Shown one piece after another: positions 45,239 to 64,000 of a DNA stretch of 64,000 nt. The notes below the pieces were generated by a model, which worked only from the letters and a program-made list of their open reading frames with translations, did no database searches and was not told the DNA's origin. Numbering within the stretch: position 1 is the first letter of the stretch; every line of letters starts with the position of its first letter. This DNA is from Spongilla lacustris. Its lineage: Eukaryota; Porifera; Demospongiae; Spongillida; Spongillidae. A program made the position numbers and the translations under genes. The stretch is from NCBI GenBank assembly GCA_949361645.1, contig OX442425.1:97501-161500 (forward strand), in the 5' to 3' direction.

Positions 45239-48200
45239 TACCGTCCTTGTGCATTTTTTGCATCGTACACGATCAAGACTCCCTCAGTATCTCCAGCCAT
45301 CATCAGGTCTCCCTTCCAAGCTATACACTGCGGGTTACTGAGCCAGGTCTGCAGTGAAGGACCAGCTAACATTAATGATCAGTAAGTTAAATCGTTTCAT
45401 ATCATCACTCCTCTCTCCTCCCCCACCTGACCTGTGCAGGAGTGCCATTCTGTACTTTGACCTTTGAACCTTCCACAGACAGCTGCCACATGTCCCCTTC
45501 AGCACTCATCACAGACAAGTACTCGCGTTCTGGTGTATGAATCTTAGTGTCCATGTTACCCATGGCAACATCAAAGTCAACAGTGGGTGTGTTTCCACCA
45601 GTATCTGACTTCTGTGCCTTGGAGCGGCCATGTGATGGGCACCACTCCTGGTGTGAAAATAGAGGGAAGAGAAAGCAAAGGGTAACGGAAAGAGGAGAGG
45701 GAGGGAGAGGTAGTGAGGGAGGGGAGGGAGAGATAGTGAGGGAGGGGAAGGAGAGATAGTGAGGGAGGGGGAGAGATAGTGAGGGAGGGGGAGAGATAGT
45801 GAGGGAGGGGGAGAGATAGTGAGGGAGGGGAGGGAGAGATAGTGAGGGAGGGGGAGAGATAGTGAGGGAGGGGAAGGAGAGATAGTGAGGGAGGGGGAGA
45901 GATAGTGAGGGAGATGGGGAGGATGAAATAGGAAGAAGGAAGAGAGATGAGGTGTGGCATGAGGAAGAAGGTGGAGGAAACTACATTTTACTTACAACAG
46001 CCTTGAAGGAAGAAGGGTTGGAGACTAGCTCTCTTAGGAAGGTGAGTGAACTGGCATCCCAGAATTCCAAAGGCTTGTCCTTATAATTCACTACAAAGTA
46101 ATTTCTTCTCGGTGGAAGATAATGACACCTTGTTACCAAGTATAACCATATGATGTGTGCACGGGGAGTTACATGTATGTATGCGGGTGTATGTGTGTGC
46201 ATGTGTGCATGTGTGCGGGTGTATGTGCATGTGTAGGTATGTGTGCATGTGTACTGTGTGTGTATACACATGCATATGTGTGTATGTATATACATGAATA
46301 CTACACGCAACCATGCATGGTGGGGTGTGGGTAGGGGTGTGGTATGGTGGATGTCCAGTGTGGACACTAGGGGTGATATTAAGGGTGGGGTGGGATCATG
46401 GGTGACATTAAGGGTGGGGTGGGGTGGGGTCATGGGTGACATTAAGGGTGGGGTGGGATCATGGGTGACATTAAGGGTGGGGTGGGGTGGGGTCATGGGT
46501 GACATTAAGGGTGGGGTGGGATCATGGGTGACATTAAGGGTGGGGTGGGGTGGGGTCATGGGTGACATTAAGGGTGGGGTGGGATCATGGGTGACATTAA
46601 GGGTGGGGCGGGATCATGGGTGACATTAAGGGTGGGGTGGGGTCATGGGTGACATTAAGGGTGGGGCGGGATCATGGGTGAAGGCAGTATTAGTTGTGCA
46701 ACAGAATGCATAAAGTTGCTGTGTGGTATGTGATTGCTGTGTGGTATGTGATTGCTGTGTGGTATGTGATTGCTATGTGGTATGTGATTGCTGTGGGGTA
46801 TGTGATTGTTTTGTTTCCCTTACCTGTGGGTAGACACTTTTATTGACTCAATGGGAGCATGATTTCCGGAATCGGACCTCTTCAGATGTGTGGTTTGACC
46901 TGAGGACAGGTTCGTCAACAAAATCAGCACAAAAAAAAGGTTGTGTATTTAAAAAGCTGAGTGTTCAAAGTTGTTGTGTCGTATGCAATGCACCCTGACA
47001 CAAACAGGCAGACGGCTTATTTTCAACGAATAACTTCTGTCTCAAAATCTGCTACCTCCATATGCAATAATATTTTTTAACATCCTATTCATTTGAGGCA
47101 TGTCCCAAAAGGGTCACTGGCATTAAACATGTACATGTTGTTCATTTGTGAGCAGCCAGGATTCACCATCATTTGTGAGCAACCCATACAAAAACTCACC
47201 ACTGTACAGATCAGTTACAGCTATCTCATTTTTGCAGGAAGACACGTTGACGACTGAGCTGTAGGAGATGATGGAGGTATGACTTAGCCACTCAAGTCCC
47301 CTGGAAATGGATTGGGAAGACACGAGTGAATGAAAGCACACAGTGAAGGTATGCATACAATGAAGGTATTATGTATGGTAATCAAGCACACAGTGAAGGT
47401 ATGCATACAATGAAGGTATTATGTATGGTAATCAAGCACACAGTGAAGGTATTCATACAATGAAGGTATTACGTATGGTAATCAAGCACACAGTGAAGGT
47501 ATTCATACAATGAAGGTATTACGTATCCATGGTAATCAAGTAATTTAGAAGAGAAAAAAGGCCAACCAACCCTCACCCACATCCTCACATACCCTCATCA
47601 TCCTTACATACCCATCTTCCTCACACACCCACCATCCTCATACACCCACCATCCTAACATATCCACCTCCTCACATACCCATCACCCACCCACCTCCTCA
47701 CATCCATCACCCACCCACCTCCTCACATCCATCACCCACCCACCTCCTCACATACACAGTATCCTTCATCCTCACACACACACCCTATCCTCATACACAC
47801 ACACTATCCTCGCATACACACCATCCTCACATTCCATACCACAGCTAATGCTACTCCAGATGCATCTACCACCCAGCCCAAGCCCCTCCCCCTTAACTCA
47901 CAGCACAGGATGTGTATGTATGGAGTACTCCTTTACTACAGACTTGGTGCCCAGGTTGAACACCTGGACGGAGCCATTGGTCATCCCAATAGCCAGCAGA
48001 GGCTTGTAGGAGGACCAGTTCTTGGTGGTCAGTGGTGGGCACATGCGGAGGCTTGTGGGGTAGCTGGTTATCCCTGTCCACAGACCCTCAAGGAGCATCC
48101 GGGAGGAGAGAAGACTATATGGTGCTGATGTGGCTGGGGAGGAGAGGGGGACAAGGTAAGGCAGAAAGAGGAGAAGCATTTGGAGGTTTTGAGAGCAGGA

Positions 48201-49103
48201 GAGAATTAAGGCATCACCCCTCTGTATACACTCTCTTCTTTGTGTCCCACCTCCCTCCCTCCCTCTCCCATCTCAAACTCCACCCCCCATCCTACACACC
48301 ACCCACTCTCTCCCTTCCTTCCACCCAACATCCCACAATCCACTCTCCAACCCTCCACCCAACATCCCACAAACCACCCTCCAACTCTCCATCCTACGCT
48401 CCACCCTCCCCCCTCCAACCCTCCATCTCCCATCCACATTACCTAGTGGAGGCACAAATGACCTTGGGGCTATGTAGTCCTGCAGGGTCACTGGAACACC
48501 CCCAGCCAACTCCCCCATCTCTGCCTCCTGCCCCGATGGAAGGGCGTCACCACAACAGGGAGTGGCGGCAAGGACAGTGGGCGGGGCATCATCGGACAGC
48601 TCCTGACCATACACCCCGCAGTGGTCAAACTTCACAGACCAGAACAGGATCTTCCCTTCGCTGGTAAAGATGGCAGCATCCAGTTCTGTGGTTGGGGAGA
48701 GCGCTCCAGAGAAGACCTGACATGACTTGCTGATCCTCAGGGGCTCAGAGTGGGCGTGTGTGTAGTACTGGATTTCAGGGACCTTGCCCTGGTCTAGGGG
48801 GGAGGAGCTCTGCTGGAGGGCATGGGTACCAGTACGAATGCGCAGGCTGATGCAACCGTTCTCGTGGAGGGTGTAGAGGACGTCTCTTTGGCGACAGGGC
48901 ATTATTTGGAGAAAAGGAGATGTGTTCCGCTCCAGAGATATGGAGCCAATGATCTGCCTTATTGATGTGTCCAAAATGACTATCTCTCTGGAGTAAAGAA
49001 GGAGGAGGTGGCCGCGATTGGTCTGGGAAAAGACGATCTGAAGACAGTCATTAAGTGTGGTGGTATCGTCAGGCCTGTTCATGTGTGTGGTGTGTGTGTG
49101 CAT

Positions 49104-49145
<42 letters not shown>

Positions 49146-51001
49146 ATGTGTGTATGTGTGTGACGTGTGTGTGCGTATGTGTGTATGTGTGTGTGTGCAT
49201 GTATGTGTGTATGTGTATTGTAAGTTAATTTGGATGTGTGTGATCCAAATATGTATGCATGAATGTGTGCAGTTCAGCATGCATGTAGTGATGGCATGAA
49301 TAGGCATGAAAGATAGAATGGGAAGAAAGGTACCATCAGGAAAAAACTACTCAAAATATGTGTGGCTCCCATGTACATGCGCAGTATAATATAAATCACT
49401 AGTGCCATCACACATGCACACCACACACATGCACACCACATACACACACATGCACACCACACACATGCACACCACATACACACACACATGCACACCACAC
49501 ATACACACACATGCACACCCCACACACACACATGCACACCACATACACACATGCACACCACATACACACACATGCACACCACACACACACACATGCACAC
49601 CACATACACACACATGCACACCACACACACACATGCACACACATACACACACATGCACACACATACACACATGCACACCATATTGCACACCATATTGCAC
49701 ACCACATACACACACATGCACACCACATACACACACATGCACACCACACACACACACATGCACACACATACACACACATGCACACCACATACACACACAT
49801 ACACACACATAGCACACCATATTGCACACCACATACACACACATGCACACCACATACACACACGTACCTTGAATCACTTGACATCAGTCGCCTATATCGA
49901 CCTGCAGTGCCCTTCTTTGTAGCAGCAGCAGCAGACACGGGCACAGAGCTGGAGGAGGTAAGGTAGAACTTCTTGCTAGCCTGAGAGGGCGCCTGGCTTG
50001 GGTCAAAGTCATTGACGAAAATGAAACAGTCCGTCGATTTCACTGAGGCAAAGAGAAAACAAGGCCCAACTTGAGTGGTGACCCACACCAAACACTTCGC
50101 TCACTGATGAGATTCTCTGCACTAAACGGGTCGAATGCAAAGGCCATGACCACCTCCGTGAAGGCAAACCGACTAACTGCAGTGCCGGTGTCCGAATTCC
50201 AGACTGTCATGGAACTCGGACTCAGCATCACAGCCAGGAGGTCACGGCACGAGTCCTGTTGGTTAAGGAAGGAGCACACAAGTGATTGGTCTAACCTTTT
50301 GACAGATAATTCCTTCCTTCCTCACCTCCCCCCTCCCAGTCCTACACCACACCTTCACCTATCCCTCTCACCTCTCACCTCACCCCACACCAACTCACCT
50401 TTGCCACACCTCACCTCCCCAACCCCCCCCCCCCCCCCCCGTCTCATTCTTGGTCCCTTCTCAGCTGCAACATACATTTGTGGTAAGCCACTGCACATCC
50501 ACGAGGGCCTTGCCGTTGCCAAGGGAGAACTCTGACAGTACCATCCCCTGACCGACGTCCCAGACTACACAATACGAAGACGTATCCACCGTCGCCAGAC
50601 GGAGCGTGTAAGGCTGGGCAATGCTGTGGTGGTGGCATTCCGGATACCATCGCACCTACAAATACACGGCAAGCAAGAAGGGAAAGAAAAAAACCCCGTT
50701 TTTTTTAAAAACATAAATTTTCCAGTGCAGCCTGCTTCTGGCTAAGGCACACCTTAATGACGTTGCTCTTGTGTTGTGATAATACCTGCAGGGCTTGAAC
50801 GCTCTTCGGGTCCACGACCACTACGTTGGTGTGGCAACCATAGGCTACTAACCCCTGCCAACCCCTGCCGAGGTCACAAGCAGCAGCTAAAGCACATGAG
50901 CAAAATATGGAACGTCTGAAGAGGTCAACTCACCATTCAAAGGCTCCGTTGTTCTGCGAGTGTACAATTCCAGGGATCACTTGGGGCGAGACCTTCGACA
51001 T
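45239..51001 (-). CDS. WDR11: WDR11, beta-propeller protein (3' part lost in assembly gap)
   Basis: WDR11 forms a trans-Golgi vesicle-capture complex with FAM91A1 and acts in cilia and Hedgehog signalling. The start is the ATG at 50999-51001 (MSKVSPQVIPGIVHSQNNGA). Exons in order: GLVAYGCHTNVVVVDPKS, the QPYTLRLATVDTSSYCVVWD exon (about 50600), DLLAVMLSPSSMTVWNSDTG and FAFDPFSAENLI, FVNDFDPSQAPSQASKKFYL, a large exon (about 49055-48445) with LNDCLQIVFSQTNRGHLLLL, FLQIMPCRQRDVLYTLHENG and IFTSEGKILFWSVKF, then RMCPPLTTKNWSSYKPLLAI (about 48000), GLEWLSHTSIISYSS, NYFVVNYKDKPLEFWDASSL, EREYLSVMSAEGDMWQLSVE and finally PQCIAWKGDLMMAGDTEGVL at the gap edge. This is roughly the N-terminal 60% of the family protein. 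The C-terminal alpha-solenoid is not found left of the gap. Confidence 0.95.
45680..45915. repeat. GAGAGATAGTGAGGGAGGG minisatellite
   Basis: About ten purine-rich units of about 19-25 bp in a WDR11 intron. Confidence 0.96.
46375..46680. repeat. ATCATGGGTGACATTAAGGG minisatellite
   Basis: About ten units alternating between a short form and a form with an extra GGGGT, giving a higher-order period of about 65 bp. Confidence 0.96.
46715..46805. repeat. 18-bp minisatellite
   Basis: Five copies of gctgtgtggtatgtgatt. Confidence 0.95.
47330..47525. repeat. About 55-bp tandem repeat
   Basis: Four copies, each with GCACACAGTGAAGGTAT, CATACAATGAAGGTATTA and GTATGGTAATCAA blocks. Confidence 0.95.
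47570..47840. repeat. C-rich CACCCACCTCCTCACAT array
   Basis: Degenerate CATCACCCACCCACCTCCTC units in a WDR11 intron. Confidence 0.85.
49085..49220. repeat. (TG)n array
   Basis: TG run with CATG and TATG interruptions. Confidence 0.95.
49405..49865. repeat. CACACATGCACACCACATA array
   Basis: About 460 bp of 18-24-bp CA-based units just upstream (sense) of a WDR11 exon boundary. Confidence 0.95.
50418..50440. repeat. Poly-C run
   Basis: About 20 C on the plus strand in a WDR11 intron. Confidence 0.9.
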
Positions 51002-51098
51002 CTCTTACATTTAATAATTTCAACTTTCTGTTACGTTAACAGAAGTGCGCGTTATTGGAATAACGGCTTTACAATATTATTATCAGAGATAATATTCG
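51002..51098. promoter_or_regulatory. Bidirectional promoter WDR11/LIPT2
   Basis: 97 bp between the divergent start codons. It contains the palindrome TGTTACGTTAACA (51027-51039), an inverted CCAAT (TTATTGG, 51050-51056) and an AT-rich ATTATTATCAGAGATAATAT dyad next to the LIPT2 ATG. Confidence 0.6.
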
Positions 51099-52344
51099 AT
51101 GTCCAGTGTAAGCTTGGTTGTTAGAAATTTAGGCCGTATTTCGTATGCTTCCGGCATTGAACTTCAGAAGGAGCTTGCCATAAAGTACCAGAATTCTAAT
51201 CAAGGAGTGGTAACTGACCGTTTGTTTTCTAATAATGTAGCCTATGTAGTAGTATACGTTTATGCGCCAGGCTGGAGAAGTTCTATTCTGTGAGCACGAT
51301 GCTGTTTATACCTTTGGAGTGAGACAAAAAGAGAACGCTTCGGAGGCAGCCCGCCTTGAAAAACTAGGCGCCCAAGTATTCAAGGTACTGTTATTACCTC
51401 GTTCCCAGACTCTCCTTTCCCCCCCTTTTCTCCGTGTTCAAATATCGGTATACGCTTTCAGGTAGGAAGAGGGGGTCTTACCACCTTCCATGGGCCAGGA
51501 CAGCTAGTATGTTATCCGGTGGTAAACCTGCGGCAACTGAAGGTATGTAACCTTGGTAACCTTGGAGGTAAGCACATATTCTAGACCCCCTCTCTGATCA
51601 GCTAGGTGTCAGAGAATACGTTAGATGTCTGGAGTTGGCTGCAATCAAGGCATGTGCCACATTCAATATCAAGGCAGAGACTACCTCCTGTACTGGGGTA
51701 TGGGTAGGAGACAAGAAGCTGTGTTCCCTTGGTAACCAACCATCTATTGGTTTTATATTGTGATTGGGGTATGGGGAGAGAGAGAGCACTGTATGGGGGG
51801 TATGGGTACTGTCCCTCCTCCCATAGCCATGGTAGTGTGTTGAGAGATGGTGGAGCATGAAGAGTTGGGGGGGTTGCTGGTTGAATTGTCAGTAGCCATC
51901 ATCTTTCTAAAGAAAATGTAAATGGATTGATTTGAATTTTTAGACCACCTAGCCACAAAGTACATCTAAATGTATCCTAAATGTGCCTAATTGCCATCTT
52001 TAAGTGTACGTATAATCTTGCACCAATGGTACCAGCTGCTTATCCAGGCCCCTTTCATTCCCACGTGCATAAAGGTATCCAAGTAACCCATGGGGTGACG
52101 CTCCACGGGCTTGGCTTGAACTGCAGTATTGACCTCAGCTGGTTTGGGCACATAGTACCCTGCGGTGTTGAAGGGAAGGGTGTGACCTCGCTGTCACAGC
52201 TTCTGTGTAAAACTGGTAAGAGGTTGCCCCCGTTGCTTCATCGGTAAAATGATCTTTCTAACAGTTCATCCAAATGAGGTGATTCCTGCATTAGTACAAG
52301 GACTGTCTCATACGATGAAGGTTTTGTGTGTGTCAGACAGTTGA
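51099..52344 (+). CDS. LIPT2: Octanoyl-[ACP]:protein octanoyltransferase (LipB family)
   Basis: LIPT2 moves octanoate from mitochondrial ACP to the glycine cleavage H protein, the first step of lipoate synthesis. Exons: [20 protein letters not shown] (51099 to about 51208, donor GTG|GTAACT); [20 protein letters not shown] to [27 protein letters not shown] (from about 51463); [20 protein letters not shown] to [33 protein letters not shown] and [20 protein letters not shown] (from about 52075); the last exon [23 protein letters not shown] at 52342-52344. The [18 protein letters not shown] block and the putative catalytic Cys in VPCG and Lys in THG(x)H-region context fit LipB. The N-terminus is short, so mitochondrial import would rest on the first 20 residues. 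It shares a promoter with WDR11. Confidence 0.94.
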
Positions 52345-52601
52345 TACGACATATGTGATGGTCTGTCTGTGTGCATGTTTGTAAAAGGCAAAGATGTAAT
52401 GTATGATTTTTATATTATATTGGCTTTGATGGTTCTTGAAATATGTGACCCAGTGACAAAGAGAAAGACAAAACATGACAGGATGGTTGCTTCCATCACA
52501 ATAAACTATTCCTTGTCATGCTTTGTTATGTTGTTACAAAGGTCTTCCCCACAACACTACCACTCAGTGTGACAACAGATCTGAGCATCAAGATTATTTT
52601 C

Positions 52602-52717
52602 TACCTCCTCTGCTGAGGCCCCTTGGGCAAGCACAGCTCCAGTCTAAAATAAGAATAACGGCCATACATGCAGGAAAGATTATTGCAATAAGTGAATTAT
52701 AACCAGTTGTGATTACA

Positions 52718-52795
<78 letters not shown>

Positions 52796-53263
52796 AACAT
52801 ACATGTACACACACCTGGCTTGCTGGTGCACAGCTTACAGTACTCAGGTGTTTGGCACAACAAATATACAAGGTCGAGTCAGTGATAGATTTTATCGTCT
52901 CTTGGCAGCCCGTCATTTCTTGCTCTCAAGGACCGTACTAGACCGTTGCTTGGTCTTTGATGGACTGCTTTTCAACGTCATTGACCTGTCCTTGCCTCGT
53001 TTTGACGGTGAAACTGACGCAGCTGATGCCGACACGGCCAGCTTGCCCCTATCTTTTGTCTCCAGTGACATCTCACTCCTTGCCGACATTCCCTCGCCCG
53101 ACGCTATGGAAGCGTCGCTCTTCTCTGGGGTGACCCTCTCGCGCATGGACTCCTGTGACAGCTCCTCCAGCTTCTTGAGCACCACCTTCATCATGGCCTT
53201 CTTGGAGGTGCTCCTGTTCAGTGTGACCTTGTGCTTCTTCTTCTCATCCTGACGCACTCTGGG
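52602..53263 (-). CDS. Possible small basic Ser/Lys-rich protein
   Basis: On the minus strand an acceptor (ctgctttgcccag) at about 53264 opens a frame of about 116 codons: RVRQDEKKKHKVTLNRSTSK, AMMKVVLKKLEELSQESM, then a Ser-rich tail ending SSTVLESKK with TGA near 52913. A further acceptor-bounded frame at 52640-52555 (GASAEEVENNLDAQICCHTE, stop) may belong to the same transcript. It lies between the LIPT2 3' end and the EXOC6 stop. It could be a separate gene whose 5' exon I cannot see, or an alternative 3' end of EXOC6. No family recognised. Confidence 0.4.
52718..52794. repeat. (CA)n microsatellite
   Basis: About 38 perfect CA units. Confidence 0.98.
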
Positions 53264-53267
53264 CAAA

Positions 53268-53415
53268 GCAGTCCATCACATATGCACCCCAGGCAGTCCA
53301 TCACATATGCATCCCAGGCACTCACCCCCAGGCAGTCCATCACATATGCACCCCAGGCAGTCCATCACATACGTACCCCAGGCACTCCATCACATATGCA
53401 CCCCAGGCACTCCAT
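53268..53415. repeat. 25-bp minisatellite
   Basis: About six copies of caggcagtccatcacatatg plus CACCC. Confidence 0.95.
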
Positions 53416-53674
53416 CACATTGCACCACCACATAAGCACCTCAAGTATCCATCCATGTGCACCCACATTTTATCCAACACACCAAATCCAGCGATGCAAT
53501 GCACACAATATGTACATGCCCCATCACACACACACACACACACACACACATGCACACACACAGACACTGCATAGTGATATTGGTGACCATAATCACTGTG
53601 ACTATAACCTGCCTATTCTGTGCTAAGATTTACAGAAAATTATAATCTGGAGCTACAAAAATATATGTGAGGTC

Positions 53675-64000
<10,326 letters not shown>

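Overview
This 64 kb window is nuclear DNA from an animal. It holds conserved metazoan genes split by many introns, often very short ones (one is 53 nt). Dinucleotide, tetranucleotide and minisatellite arrays sit in most introns, and there is a dense load of small foldback or MITE-type elements. The gene set, the compact spacing and the repeat content fit an invertebrate. A marine early-branching animal such as a sponge is a guess, not a result. I see no prokaryotic operon, CRISPR array or phage.

Layout, left to right: a UBOX5/RNF37-like E3 ligase gene (-) at about 0.5-4.0 kb; a repeat-rich tract with strand-ambiguous possible exons (5.4-8.0 kb); PRC1 (-, 10.4-13.5 kb) head to head with CCDC152 (+, 13.7-14.8 kb); QDPR (-, 14.9-17.4 kb); HPS1 (-, 17.5-25.1 kb); OAT (-, 25.8-28.2 kb); a satellite and retroelement stretch; PYROXD2 (-, 30.9-39.8 kb) with a 5.4 kb intron packed with transposons and an 866-bp (GGGA)n tract; a transposon graveyard with a broken hAT transposase (39.8-45.0 kb); a 200-N assembly gap (45039-45238); WDR11 (-, 45.2-51.0 kb), cut off by that gap; LIPT2 (+, 51.1-52.3 kb) head to head with WDR11; a possible small basic protein (-, 52.6-53.3 kb); and EXOC6/Sec15 (-, 53.7 kb to past the right edge).

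The genes are unrelated housekeeping functions and not a pathway cluster: cytokinesis (PRC1), tetrahydrobiopterin recycling (QDPR), lysosome-related organelle traffic (HPS1), ornithine metabolism (OAT), mitochondrial FAD protein (PYROXD2), trans-Golgi/cilia traffic (WDR11), lipoate synthesis (LIPT2) and exocytosis (EXOC6). Two pairs share short divergent promoters: PRC1/CCDC152 (139 bp) and WDR11/LIPT2 (97 bp).

The most notable material is non-genic. There is a short MITE family with ends GTCTCGTNCCCAGAC (five copies), an 847-bp hAT-type element with an exact 8-bp target duplication that carries one of those MITEs, several long hairpins (one nearly perfect), and an intronic 30-bp array in EXOC6 whose every unit looks like a 3' splice site plus a 5' splice site. 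Exon boundaries are read by eye from splice signals and remembered family alignments; none was checked by computation.
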